Of a DNA stretch of 64,000 nt, positions 1 through 8,278 are shown in pieces. The stretch spans positions 124,001 through 188,000 of the forward strand of contig NZ_VSIY01000013.1 of NCBI RefSeq assembly GCF_008086115.1. The letters run 5' to 3'. The DNA is from Maritimibacter fusiformis. GTDB lineage: Bacteria > Pseudomonadota > Alphaproteobacteria > Rhodobacterales > Rhodobacteraceae. The position numbers were made by a program, and so were the translations under genes. The notes below the pieces were generated by a model. That model did no database searches. It was not told the DNA's origin and worked only from the letters and a program-made list of their open reading frames with translations. Positions within the stretch are counted from its first letter, which is position 1. The number at the start of each line of letters is the position of its first letter.

Positions 1-537
1 CTTGGCGCCGGGCTGAAGGTGAAGCTCAATGCCGTCGCGAGCCTGGGCGCGTTCGAGGCCGAAGTCGACGACCTGATCCGATTTGCCCATGCGCGCGGCA
101 TGGACCTGAGCCTGATCGAGGAAATGCCGCTGGGCGACACCGGGCTCGACCGCAGCCAAAGCGTCCTTTCGCTGCGCGACCTGGAGGCGGAACTGGCCCA
201 GCGCTGGACGTTGACGCCCAGCCGGCGCAACTCGGGCGGGCCGGCGCGTTATGTGCAAGTGGCGCAAACCGGCGGCCAACTCGGCTTCATCTCGCCGATG
301 TCGTGCAATTTCTGCGCGCTGTGCAACCGTGTTCGCGTCAGCTGCACCGGGCGGCTCTACACCTGCATGGGCGACGAAGGCTCGATCGATCTGCGCACCC
401 CGCTTCGCACCTCCGAGCAGGCGACGGTCGAGGCTATCCGCGCGGCCCTGCGCACAAAACCCGAGCGGCATCGGTTTGACATTTCACGAATGGCAAGCCC
501 CGCTGTGGCACGCCATATGTCCGCGCTTGGCGGATAG
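1..537 (+). CDS. moaA: GTP 3',8-cyclase MoaA, C-terminal part (5' end outside window)
   Basis: This is the C-terminal portion of MoaA, the radical-SAM enzyme that rearranges GTP in the first step of molybdenum cofactor synthesis. The reading frame is open from base 1, so the radical-SAM CxxxCxxC motif lies upstream. What is visible is the second, substrate-binding Fe-S site: a CALC pair followed by NRVR and a third Cys 14 residues later (about bases 310-378), plus the C-terminal Gly-Gly tail that MoaA uses in catalysis. It is the only moa gene in the window. Confidence 0.93.
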   Translation, partial: LGAGLKVKLNAVASLGAFEAEVDDLIRFAHARGMDLSLIEEMPLGDTGLDRSQSVLSLRDLEAELAQRWTLTPSRRNSGGPARYVQVAQTGGQLGFISPMSCNFCALCNRVRVSCTGRLYTCMGDEGSIDLRTPLRTSEQATVEAIRAALRTKPERHRFDISRMASPAVARHMSALGG

Positions 538-564
538 ACGGTTCGAACCCGAAAGGAAACGACC

Positions 565-879
565 ATGAGCAAGACCCTCCCTGCCGCCGCCGGCGACCTG
601 GCGACGACCCATCCCGCGATCTGGTCGGCCTATGCCGACCTCGGGGCGGCAACCGCCGCTGCCGGAGACCTCACGAAGCGCGAACGCCGCCTTGTCAAAC
701 TCGCGCTCGCAATCGGCGCGGGTTCCGAAGGCGCGGTTCATTCGCACGCCCGCCGGGGCCTGGCCGAAGGCGTTTCCGAGCGCGATCTGCACCAGGTTGC
801 CCTCTTGGCCATTGGCCCCCTGGGCCTGCCCCGTGCCGTCGCCGCCGGCACCTGGATTTCGGATATGACCGAGAAATAA
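565..879 (+). CDS. Carboxymuconolactone decarboxylase (CMD/AhpD-like) family protein
   Basis: A 104-residue all-helical protein of the carboxymuconolactone decarboxylase fold. The helix pair containing LVKLALAIG, then EGAVHSHARR and a GVS-ERDLHQVALLA segment match the family core. AhpD members carry a redox CxxC; this protein has no cysteine at all, so peroxidase or disulfide chemistry is unlikely and it is closer to decarboxylase-type members. It starts 27 bases after moaA behind an AAAGGAAA ribosome-binding site and is probably co-transcribed. The exact substrate cannot be inferred. Confidence 0.75.
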   Translation: MSKTLPAAAGDLATTHPAIWSAYADLGAATAAAGDLTKRERRLVKLALAIGAGSEGAVHSHARRGLAEGVSERDLHQVALLAIGPLGLPRAVAAGTWISDMTEK

Positions 880-942
880 TCTGCAGCACGAGGTGCCGGA
901 CGCCCGATCGCGATGCATGAGGGTGCCGTCGCCTGACTGGCC

Positions 943-1008
943 TTTGCGGTGGCAGAATGGCCATTTCCGCCCCGCGCGGGGCCGTTGGTTGGTGGTCAGT
1001 TCAGCGTG
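943..1008 (+). repeat. Left copy of ~65-bp imperfect direct repeat flanking the accessory island
   Basis: This segment aligns with 17773-17836 on the far side of the island. Shared blocks, in order, are TTTGC, GAATGG, CCCG, GGCC, TTGG and the end block GTCAG-WW-CAGCGTG (12 of 14 identical). Roughly two thirds of positions match by eye. It may be an old attachment-site or target duplication, or two members of a dispersed intergenic repeat. Confidence 0.45.
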
Positions 1009-1233
1009 TCGCGACCAGCATTACTTGGCCATCGCCAAACCCTAAGTAACTGATTTTATTTATCCCGCATTAGATCAAGGCCACGGAGTTGTCCATTCGC
1101 CAAGCTTATGACGCCCATTTTCGACAAGCATAAGATGCCAATTCTCGGGCGTCGCTGCGGCCGATACTTCGTGGTCGGAACTGGACGGCTGGGGCGTTTT
1201 CAAACCGGAGCGCACCAGACAAAAAAAGACCGC
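1007..1233 (+). repeat. Putative transposon left end with three TnsB-type sites
   Basis: Three related sites point inwards: L1 at 1012-1030 (CGACCAGCAT...TTGGCC), L2 at 1122-1139 (CGACAAGCAT...TGCC) and L3 at 1217-1233 (GACAAAAAAAG...). L1 and L2 match at about 13 of 18 positions; L1 also shares CGAC and TTGGCC with right-end site R3. Three spaced sites on the left match the Tn7 left-end arrangement. L3 overlaps the terminator of doc. Confidence 0.5.
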
Positions 1234-1247
1234 CCATAAGGGCGGCC
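1221..1247 (-). terminator. Rho-independent terminator after doc
   Basis: On the minus strand a GGGCGG-less-loop hairpin is followed by a run of seven T. The stem is formed by 1230-1235 and 1240-1245 with a 4-base loop; the T run is the complement of 1221-1227. It lies about 65 bases past the doc stop codon. Confidence 0.8.
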
Positions 1248-1309
1248 TTCCAAAATCGACATGATAGCGGGCCGATAGGGCCCCTTATGTTAAATCGGGC
1301 TTCAAACCT

Positions 1310-1696
1310 TCATATCGCGGCCATCCCTTGCTCAAGCCAGGAGGCAAAATCGGCTTCGGTTAGGTCGCCAGACGCGAGATCTTCCATCATGCGCACGCCC
1401 ACGACCGGATCGGGACGAAAAGCGTAACCATTAAGCCGCAGAAAGGTGATCGCCGTGACGAAGGCCGTGCGCTTGTTGCCATCAACGAAGGCGTGAGCCT
1501 TGGCGATCCCGAACGCGTAGGCCGCTGCGATCTCACTCACTCCGGCGTCCTTGTATGCCGCGAGATTCATCGCGCGGGCACAGCCCATTTCGAGAAGTGC
1601 CCGGTCCCGCATCCCGGGCGCGCCGCCGTGTCGGGCGATCTGCCGGTCGTGAATGATGGTGACCGCGGCCAAGGGCACCCAGATATGGTTGCTCAT
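1310..1696 (-). CDS. doc: Death-on-curing (Doc/Fic-fold) toxin
   Basis: A 128-residue Doc-family toxin, close to the 126 residues of P1 Doc. Doc toxins phosphorylate EF-Tu and arrest translation. The Fic-like catalytic loop is intact at residues 68-76: His68, Asp72, Gly73, Asn74, Lys75, Arg76. The start codon overlaps the stop of the upstream antitoxin (ATGA), so both are translationally coupled. The partner is an AbrB-type protein rather than the classical Phd. As transposon cargo it could stabilise the element. A terminator follows. Confidence 0.9.
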   Translation of the reverse strand: MSNHIWVPLAAVTIIHDRQIARHGGAPGMRDRALLEMGCARAMNLAAYKDAGVSEIAAAYAFGIAKAHAFVDGNKRTAFVTAITFLRLNGYAFRPDPVVGVRMMEDLASGDLTEADFASWLEQGMAAI

Positions 1697-1917
1697 GCCA
1701 GGGCTTGCAGCAGATCCCGGTTGTCATCCATGACGATTTCGGCTGCCTTGAGCGCCTCCGCCACGGAGGGATCATGCGTCATGAGCTTGAGGCTGCCATC
1801 GTCGCCGCGGACCACGAACAGGGAATCCCCTTCCTTGGCGTCGAGTATCGTGAGCATTTCAGTCGTCAGGGTCATGACCGCCGAATTGCCAACTTTGCGG
1901 ATTTTTGTCTCGATCAT
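1693..1917 (-). CDS. AbrB/MazE/SpoVT-type antitoxin
   Basis: A 74-residue protein with the swapped-hairpin AbrB fold: MIETKIRKVGNSAV...L, then an acidic GDS-LFV strand and a C-terminal helix likely to wrap the toxin. The frame extends to 1971, but ATG at 1917 is preferred: it has GGAGG 8 bases upstream, and the best promoter (1943-1971) lies downstream of the longer start. It should neutralise Doc and repress its own promoter. A near-perfect palindrome at 1941-1950 overlaps the -10 element. Confidence 0.85.
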   Translation of the reverse strand: MIETKIRKVGNSAVMTLTTEMLTILDAKEGDSLFVVRGDDGSLKLMTHDPSVAEALKAAEIVMDDNRDLLQALA

Positions 1918-1940
1918 CTTCGGGCCTCCGTGTTTACACT

Positions 1941-1971
1941 CGTATATACGCACTTCGACGATTGTTCGCAA
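1941..1971 (-). promoter_or_regulatory. Promoter and palindromic operator of the AbrB-Doc module
   Basis: Read on the minus strand, TTGCGA (complement of 1966-1971) is followed after exactly 17 bases by TATATA (1943-1948). The perfect 10-bp palindrome CGTATATACG (1941-1950) covers the -10 box, where an AbrB-type antitoxin would block polymerase. Both boxes match 4 of 6 consensus positions. Confidence 0.55.
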
Positions 1972-2004
1972 GATGCTGGGCTGGGACAGGAACCAGCCTC
2001 TATT

Positions 2005-3828
2005 TCATGAGAGAATATCCCCTTTCAAATCACTGACCCGATAGAAGTCAATGCCAACCTCGGCCCCGCTCAACGCGGGGCGAACGCGGTGCCGCTTCAG
2101 CCGACGGACTACCTCCCCGATCTGCAGATCATGCTGTTCAGCGAGTCTGGCCGGATGGGTGAACCGGCCCTTGAATTCCGCCACCGTCGCCGGGTCGAAC
2201 CGCGGGATCCGATGTCCACCTGACGGACCAACGATCCAGTCGACGGCCAGGCTCACGTCCTCCGGGCACCGGTCCACCAGGCCCCACCCGGTGTCCTTCG
2301 GAATCTTGAGCGCACCGAAAGCTTCCATGGGCGAGAGCCCCGTCGTGCAGGCCGCCGCGTGGTGCTTGACCTCGGCCGTGTCCACCCGCAGCGCAGTGAT
2401 CCCGCCCTCACCAGTCAGGCGAACCACGCGCTTGAGGAACCCGCCGAGGATCATGTGTACCACAGTAATGGCCGGCACCTTGGCCTTTTCCGCGGCTTTC
2501 GAGACCGGCACCAGCCCGTCGGTCTCGGCCCCCAGTTCGGTTGCTTTCGCGTGCAGATCGCCAACCAGCATGGCAACCTCCTCGCGATCCACGGCCTTCT
2601 GGATCCGCCCCTTCAGTCCCGGCCGTTCGGAGTAGATGGGTGTGAGAAGCCGATCGGCAAAAAGCTGATCGACGAGGGGTCGACCACAACCCAACACGTC
2701 AGGCAAGGAAACAACATGCACTATCCGCTTCGTTCGGGCCGCGATCTCCCGGCCCCTGGCCACAGGGATGGGGTAATGGGCCGAGGCCTTCTCAGGCAGT
2801 ACTCCGGCAGCAATCAGCACGTTGCCCAGAGCCCTCGAGTCAAGCTGCTGCTCCTTGGCAAGGGAAGCGAGCGTGTGCAGGCGGCGTTCGGGGAGTTCCA
2901 CACCGAGCACCTTGGTTCCGGCCGGCAGGGCGATGCTCTCAGTGATGACGTCGCGAAGGATCCGCGCGATGTCCCCGGGTTCCTTGAGCGATTTCGAGTG
3001 CGCAATGGCTTCATAGAAGCGCCCGAATATCTTGCGCGCCCCGGGTGTCCCGGTTGCATCATCGAATTTCCTGAGCTGAGCCTCCAGAGCTTCCCGGATG
3101 CCCTGCTCGCCGCGCGACGTGAATTCAAAGCCCACACGCCCGGCGCGGTCCCAGTCATCAGAGGTCAGCTCCGGCAATTTCTGCGCCGGGCCGAAGGCAA
3201 CCAGTACGCCCAGAAGCTCTGTCGCACGGGTTGCCTGATCCAGCGTTTGCGAATCCAGCCAATCGGAGCCAGTATTCCCGTCGAGGCGACGCAGGACATA
3301 GTCCTGGAGCGGCGAAACCGAGCGGTGCACTGCCCTCTCGATCATCTTCTGAAGCTCAGCGCCGCGCTCGGGCACCCGGCGATCAAGTTCGTGAAACTTG
3401 TCATCCCACGCAATTGACGCCTGGCGCAGGAGCGGGATCTGGTGATGCTGACAGGTTCGCACGACCGACAGCGTCCACGTCCAACGCCCGCGGCGAATGC
3501 CGGTCTCGTCATCCCTTGCCAGACAGGCCGGACAAAAGACCGTGTAGGGATTTGCGAGGAACTCCGCGGTGACCAGCTCACCCCGGATGTCGTATAGGCG
3601 TTTCCCGACCGGAATTGCGGCATTCGCGCACAGGTCCTCGACAGCCACTCCTGCGATCTCGGCGAGGCGCGAGACAGCAGTTCTGTCATTGACCGCCATT
3701 TGGTCTGGCGAAATGCCGACATCGCGAAGAAACGAGACCAGCCGATCACCGGTGTGGAGCCTGGCAAGGCACGCCGCATATGACAGCGGACTCTCCTCGG
3801 GATGAAAAGGGAAATGAGGGACGAGCAT
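2005..3828 (-). CDS. tniQ: TniQ/TnsD-like target-selection protein
   Basis: A 607-residue TniQ-family protein. The N-terminal TniQ domain is recognised by the opening PHFPFHPEESPLSYAACLARLH, and a zinc-binding set follows: Cys99, Cys102, Cys126, His128/129. TniQ proteins of Tn7-like elements bind the target site and recruit TnsC. The length is closer to TnsD (sequence-specific chromosomal targeting) than to the short TniQ of CRISPR-associated elements, so a site-specific target is expected. The long C-terminal half (about 250-607) probably contains DNA-binding repeats. Its start overlaps the tnsC stop (TGATG). Confidence 0.85.
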   Translation of the reverse strand: MLVPHFPFHPEESPLSYAACLARLHTGDRLVSFLRDVGISPDQMAVNDRTAVSRLAEIAGVAVEDLCANAAIPVGKRLYDIRGELVTAEFLANPYTVFCPACLARDDETGIRRGRWTWTLSVVRTCQHHQIPLLRQASIAWDDKFHELDRRVPERGAELQKMIERAVHRSVSPLQDYVLRRLDGNTGSDWLDSQTLDQATRATELLGVLVAFGPAQKLPELTSDDWDRAGRVGFEFTSRGEQGIREALEAQLRKFDDATGTPGARKIFGRFYEAIAHSKSLKEPGDIARILRDVITESIALPAGTKVLGVELPERRLHTLASLAKEQQLDSRALGNVLIAAGVLPEKASAHYPIPVARGREIAARTKRIVHVVSLPDVLGCGRPLVDQLFADRLLTPIYSERPGLKGRIQKAVDREEVAMLVGDLHAKATELGAETDGLVPVSKAAEKAKVPAITVVHMILGGFLKRVVRLTGEGGITALRVDTAEVKHHAAACTTGLSPMEAFGALKIPKDTGWGLVDRCPEDVSLAVDWIVGPSGGHRIPRFDPATVAEFKGRFTHPARLAEQHDLQIGEVVRRLKRHRVRPALSGAEVGIDFYRVSDLKGDILS

Positions 3829-4802
3829 CAGCGCGCACCCTGCCCGAACAACTGGGCCTCACCGAGATCGATCCTGGCCCAGTGGCGGGCAAGAAAGACG
3901 TTCTGACCCATGCCGCAACCTTCCTGCATGCCCCAGCTCTCGGCGAAATGGTTGATTGTCAATTCATCGGCATCCACCAGGGCCGCCGCCTCGAGCGCCG
4001 CGAGGATGTTTTCGATACAGCGGCCGAAACGGTTGCGGCTCGCGTGAACGAGACGATCCACCAGATCCTCGTCCGACGGCGGCTGCACGCCGACCGCGTT
4101 GCAGAAACCGGCGATGACCTTGGTCAAGGCATTGCGATCCGAATGCGGCGAAACATCCCCAAGAGGCAGCCGCCAGTAGCGGCGGGTGACCTGGGCATCG
4201 CAGGAAGCGATCTGCCAGAGGCTTTCAACACCGCTCAGCACGACGCTGACGGCACCGTCCCCCTGCATCAGGTTGCGGACGGTCTTCAGGAAGACATCGA
4301 CCTTGAACTTGCTCCCAGCGCCGAACAGGTCATGCGCCTCATCGATCCACAGGATCGCCGTCCCACGGAGTCTGAAATGGTGCCGCACCTTGCGCATGAT
4401 ATCGTCCTCGGTCTGTGACCGGGAGACGGACGGGTACCCGCTGGCGCTGAGGATCTCGATCCCCAGGCTCTTGGCGGTGGCCGGGCTGGGCACACGCACC
4501 CCGACCCATGGCTGATGTGCCGCGTCGCGCGGCTGCAACGCCGGATGAGTCTTCAGGCCATGATGCACCAGCGAGGTCTTGCCCCCGCCGGCGGGCTCCA
4601 CCACGGCGATGCCGCGTGCATCGCCGGCCTTGTTGAAGAGGCGGGGCTTCGGAAGCAGGTTTCCCTGCTCATCGCGCTGCAGCAGCCGGTCCAGGTAGCT
4701 ACGGAACTGAGCGTCCCGCGGGGTCGAGAGGTACTTGTCTCGCAGCCGGTCCACGGCTGCGAGTTTTTCGTTGATGGTGAGAGTTGATGCAGTCATGGTC
4801 AT
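3828..4802 (-). CDS. tnsC: TnsC/TniB-like AAA+ transposition regulator
   Basis: A 324-residue AAA+ ATPase that should assemble on target DNA and pass TniQ's choice of site to the transposase. Walker A is GGGKT (about residue 72-76 from the 4802 start) and Walker B is ILWIDEAHDLF. The frame allows an earlier start at 4820, but ATG at 4802 overlaps the tnsB stop (ATGA) with GGAGG just upstream; ATG at 4796 is a further option. Size and motif order match TniB/TnsC of Tn5053- and Tn7-like elements. Confidence 0.9.
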   Translation of the reverse strand: MTMTASTLTINEKLAAVDRLRDKYLSTPRDAQFRSYLDRLLQRDEQGNLLPKPRLFNKAGDARGIAVVEPAGGGKTSLVHHGLKTHPALQPRDAAHQPWVGVRVPSPATAKSLGIEILSASGYPSVSRSQTEDDIMRKVRHHFRLRGTAILWIDEAHDLFGAGSKFKVDVFLKTVRNLMQGDGAVSVVLSGVESLWQIASCDAQVTRRYWRLPLGDVSPHSDRNALTKVIAGFCNAVGVQPPSDEDLVDRLVHASRNRFGRCIENILAALEAAALVDADELTINHFAESWGMQEGCGMGQNVFLARHWARIDLGEAQLFGQGAR

Positions 4803-7018
4803 TCGTCCTCCAGGGTCCAATCGTCGCCGTCATCAGCCACGTCGGCATGATCGCCCGGCTGATGAGCGGGAAATTGGATCGCGCTGAAACCGCCGGAAGC
4901 AGAATCTTCCGCGCTGGTTTGATTTTCGTCGGCGTTGTCGTCCGAGGGGGTGCAACCGGCCGTGGCAAGGCGCGTCCCCCATTCGTCCCGGGCCCCGTCA
5001 TAGGGGTTCTCAGGCTCCGTCTCCGAGGTCTTGAACCCGATGAACAGGCGGTCTTCCTCGTAGTCCATGCGCTTCTCGGACCAGTCTTCCATGATGAGCC
5101 CGACGCGGGTCATGGCATCGCTGTTGGTTTTCTTGATGAAATCGAGCGCTTGGCGAACCACGGCAAAGTTGACTTCGGCGTTCCTGGCATTTTTCGCTCG
5201 GATCTCGGCCGCCGCGTGCAGCCATTCCTGCGCACAGACGCCTTGATACCGATCGAACACGGCGGGGATCTCGAACCAGCGCCCATTCAGCTCGGCCCAG
5301 ATGGCGCCGATGTCCTCGGGATACCACCGGATCGAGACCTTGCGCTCCTGCGCCCTGGTCATGAACCGGGCCAGGATTTCCGAGTGATAACGGACCCCGA
5401 GGATGGTGATCCCCTGACGGGTCACGGTGCGTTCCCGCTCATGGCCGAAAATCAGGCGCCGACGACCGAGGTCCGGCGGTGGCTGGACACCGAATTTCTC
5501 GACCAGCCGGTTCCAGCAGTCCAGCGGAGTTTCCCCATTCAGCCCGCGGTGCGGGGTGCGATGGTAAATGTCCACGATGTAGCGAACCAGGACCGAACAG
5601 AACTCTTCCGGGTTGAGCGCTGCACGTGCCACCGAGTCGTAATCCCCCCGCTCGACGGTGTTGCTGAAGGTCCGCCCACTCAGCCGGGGCATAAGTTTGG
5701 TCGCGAATGTGCCGAACACGCGCTCGATCCTGCCCTTCGATTCCGGAGGGGCAGCGGCGCAATACTGCAGCGTGATGCCGAGGTCGGACACGCGCGCCTG
5801 GACAAGGTTCGAGATGTTGTAGCTCACACAGTCGGTCACGATGAACGAAGGCCAGCCGAACTGGTTCCAGGGCGTGAGACCGCCGTAGGCATCTCCCCAC
5901 ACACCCTTGTCGCGCATCATCATTTCGATGACCCGGAGTGCGCTCTGAGAGTTGGGCTGCCGGGAGATCACCATGCCGACAATGCACCGCGTCGCACAGC
6001 AGATGGCCACGGTGATCCACCACCGGGCCTTCTTCTTGTCCAGCCCGAGGGCCTTCTTTTCCTCCTCCGTCAGGTGATGAAACAGCCCACCTTCGGCCAT
6101 GAGGGTAATCGCATCGACCTCCCACTCGTCGAACTCGACACGTTGCATCGGGCGCGTAATATCAAGCCCCATGCCGACGGGTGCGAACTGCCGGTTTGCA
6201 GCCTCCCGGCCTTTGCGGGTCAGGGTCACGTCGAAAGGGTTGAGCTTCCGGATGGCCTGCCGCACCGTCTCACGGGACGGGCAGAGGATTTCCGGCTCGC
6301 TGGCGGCCCGGCGACGCTCATTCTCGGCGAGGAAGGCGGTTTTGACCTCTTCGAAGACGATGGCCTGCGACGGGCGCTGGATGTTGAGATACTTGCTCAC
6401 GACCTTGCCCATGATCATCAGTTCATCGGCTGTCATTCGGCGGTCCCGATTACCGCGTTCGGAGATCCTGTCGTAAAGGCCTGCCAGACCGAAACGTCTC
6501 TCCTTCCGCTCCCATTCGAGCACGGTCTTCGCGCCCAGATCTTCAGGTACAGGCAGATCTTTGCCACGATCTTCGGGCGAACCCTCCCGCTGAATCTTTG
6601 CGGCACGCAGCTTGATGGCATCGAGGTGAGGTTTGACGGAATTCGCGGTGCGCTTGATGTCCGTTTTATCGTCGTTCAGAAGCTCACGGAACGCATGTAC
6701 AACAGACATCCGCATCGCGGCCTTTTTCTGGGCTTTGTGGCCCCTGAGGGAAAGCAGCTCACCATTCGGCAGAAAGCGCTTCCGCAGATGCTCGGGCTGA
6801 TGTTGGTTCGGAGTGCACTTAAAGTTTCCGACCGTGAGATAACGGCTGATTTCGGCGTTGGTCATGACCTGAGGCACGCCCTTGCCCGTCGCCGCGACGA
6901 ACATATGGCCATCTTCGCGGGTCTCGAAGTAGCGGAAAGGCTGCCCTCCGATCACGATACCATCGTATTCCGAGAAGGAGAACTTGGGCTGAACGGGGCT
7001 GGGTTTGACGGCGTTCAT
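4799..7018 (-). CDS. tnsB: TnsB/TniA-like DDE transposase
   Basis: A 739-residue transposase of the Mu/TnsB/TniA group with an integrase-core domain and Mu C-terminal domain. Catalytic residues are recognisable: Asp297 (EFDEWE), Asp396 (IVTDC) and Glu432 (KGRIERVF), giving the D-x35-E spacing of the superfamily. The N-terminal 250 residues carry helix-turn-helix regions expected to bind the terminal repeats. In Tn7 systems TnsB joins the 3' ends to the target. The start overlaps the upstream tnsA stop (ATGA), implying fixed stoichiometry of A and B. Confidence 0.92.
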   Translation of the reverse strand: MNAVKPSPVQPKFSFSEYDGIVIGGQPFRYFETREDGHMFVAATGKGVPQVMTNAEISRYLTVGNFKCTPNQHQPEHLRKRFLPNGELLSLRGHKAQKKAAMRMSVVHAFRELLNDDKTDIKRTANSVKPHLDAIKLRAAKIQREGSPEDRGKDLPVPEDLGAKTVLEWERKERRFGLAGLYDRISERGNRDRRMTADELMIMGKVVSKYLNIQRPSQAIVFEEVKTAFLAENERRRAASEPEILCPSRETVRQAIRKLNPFDVTLTRKGREAANRQFAPVGMGLDITRPMQRVEFDEWEVDAITLMAEGGLFHHLTEEEKKALGLDKKKARWWITVAICCATRCIVGMVISRQPNSQSALRVIEMMMRDKGVWGDAYGGLTPWNQFGWPSFIVTDCVSYNISNLVQARVSDLGITLQYCAAAPPESKGRIERVFGTFATKLMPRLSGRTFSNTVERGDYDSVARAALNPEEFCSVLVRYIVDIYHRTPHRGLNGETPLDCWNRLVEKFGVQPPPDLGRRRLIFGHERERTVTRQGITILGVRYHSEILARFMTRAQERKVSIRWYPEDIGAIWAELNGRWFEIPAVFDRYQGVCAQEWLHAAAEIRAKNARNAEVNFAVVRQALDFIKKTNSDAMTRVGLIMEDWSEKRMDYEEDRLFIGFKTSETEPENPYDGARDEWGTRLATAGCTPSDDNADENQTSAEDSASGGFSAIQFPAHQPGDHADVADDGDDWTLEDE

Positions 7019-7689
7019 TTGGACATCCTCCGGCGGACATGGGCCTCGTGCGTAATGCGCACGTTGAGTGTGAGTTCGAGTTCGTGAGAGCGGAGCAGGC
7101 GAACCACGGCCCGGAACCCGCGCGCTCCGAGGCCGATTGCCTCGACCAGATCCTGGACCCGGACAGAGCCGACGATCTCGCCAAGGAGTCTCCGTGCGGC
7201 AGCGTCTGCATCGGGATCGGGACGACGCATCTCATGCATCATCTCGGCATTGAAGTATTCCACGGGGTCGATGTCACGCTCGGTCATCACGACGACCGCG
7301 TCGGCAAAGCTCCGAGGAACCCGAGCCGCGACTTCCGCAAGCTCGTTCTGAACCTTGGCTTGGCGGCGGCGAAATTCCGACTTCACCATGATCGCGACGC
7401 GCTTGCCGTCGGCCATCAGGGCGCGGAAGTCGAAAAAGTGCTTGCCGATTTCCCCGTCGGCCTCGAGCCACTGAAAGAGCACTTGGCTTTCGATCCCAGC
7501 CACATCCGGGCGGGCGAGGAGGACAAGCATGCACTTCATTTCGGTGTTGCTGTCGTAGCCCACGGTGTAGCCCTCATCGGGGTCCATCGTGACCTGTCCA
7601 GTTTGGTGTTCCCGGGCACCGACGGCCGTTTTACGTGCAGTCTGCACGCGCTCCGGCATCGTGATCCCGCCATCCGGCATCTTCATCAT
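7015..7689 (-). CDS. tnsA: TnsA-like PD-(D/E)XK endonuclease (first gene of the transposition operon)
   Basis: A 224-residue protein coupled to tnsB. A TnsA-type nuclease core is visible: Glu50 (SNTE), Asp87 (FFDF) and Lys103 in a hydrophobic strand ending IMVK, i.e. E...D...xK, with Gln69 and Glu67 nearby. TnsA cuts the 5' ends of Tn7 so that transposition is cut-and-paste. The last ~90 residues contain a winged-helix-like stretch that would contact TnsC, as in Tn7. The motif reading is by eye, so the assignment rests partly on gene order. The start has AAAGGAA 8 bases upstream. Confidence 0.65.
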   Translation of the reverse strand: MMKMPDGGITMPERVQTARKTAVGAREHQTGQVTMDPDEGYTVGYDSNTEMKCMLVLLARPDVAGIESQVLFQWLEADGEIGKHFFDFRALMADGKRVAIMVKSEFRRRQAKVQNELAEVAARVPRSFADAVVVMTERDIDPVEYFNAEMMHEMRRPDPDADAAARRLLGEIVGSVRVQDLVEAIGLGARGFRAVVRLLRSHELELTLNVRITHEAHVRRRMSK

Positions 7690-8063
7690 ACTCTTGTTCC
7701 TTTCGGCATGAAGGTACCGCTCGCCGGAATGCGCTCCGACGCTGCCCGAAGACGGCGATACCGATTTCTGGTTTCGTGTTGAGAGCCCGCCGGTGACTTC
7801 GGGAGGCTCGGGGGGCAGGCTTCACCGTGGGGCGGCCTGCGAAGCCTGGTGGTCTACTCTTTGCCGTTGACCATCGTCGTTGATCTCCTCTTGACCTTGA
7901 CCTCGGAACCGGTCGCCAAGCTGCGGCGTTGTCGATTGAGAGGTTGGCTGACTGCCGGTTTCACGAAGAAAAAACTGCGTCCCGATCTGCGTGATCTGCC
8001 GTTCAGCCTTCGCTTGGGGTCGAGAAACTACCCAATCCGGACCCCCCGACAACAGCTGATTTT
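7690..8063. other. Leader region upstream of tnsA, no convincing gene
   Basis: 374 bases between tnsA and the innermost right-end repeat. Short frames on both strands (for example 7822-8052 minus) have no recognisable motif or ribosome-binding site. The region presumably carries the tnsA promoter and untranslated leader. Confidence 0.5.
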
Positions 8064-8278
8064 GGCCAAAATATTTTTGTCGATTCCATTTCCGTTTTCT
8101 TCCAACTGAACCGAGTGAATTTCAGACTTCACCTAAGCCATTGTTTTTTCTTGGTAAATAAATGAGTAAAGACAACCACTCCGGAAGACCGTCGGTCAAA
8201 CTTTTTTTGCGAGGTGGAGAACAGCTCTGAATTGGTCCGAACCAAGGGTCGCCGCCGAGACATTTTTGCAACGCGACA
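8064..8278 (-). repeat. Putative transposon right end with three TnsB-type sites
   Basis: Read inwards on the minus strand, three sites share the core GCAAAAAW-R-TYT-GRCC: R1 at 8254-8271, R2 at 8194-8212 and R3 at 8064-8082. The tip reads TGTCGCG (complement of 8272-8278), identical to the first seven bases of the left end. Placement just upstream of tnsA fits autoregulation of the operon by its transposase, as in Tn7. Confidence 0.55.

Larger units (their letters stand above)
1007..8278. mobile_element. Tn7-like transposon (tnsA-tnsB-tnsC-tniQ, AbrB-Doc cargo)
   Basis: A 7.3-kb element defined by a complete Tn7-type gene set read leftwards and by ends that both begin TGTCGCG when read inwards (1007-1013 and the complement of 8272-8278). 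Internal direct repeats resembling transposase sites lie inward of each tip. The layout is like Tn7: tnsA sits next to the right end, and the cargo (here only a toxin-antitoxin pair) lies between the target-selection gene and the left end. The expected 5-bp target duplication is not seen (CAGCG on the left, TGGCA on the right), so either one tip is misplaced or a flank was rearranged after insertion. Confidence 0.62.

Noticed and set aside
4784-7087. 767-codon open frame on the plus strand opposite tnsB
   Set aside because: Antisense to a DDE transposase with clear catalytic residues; no motif or start signal of its own.
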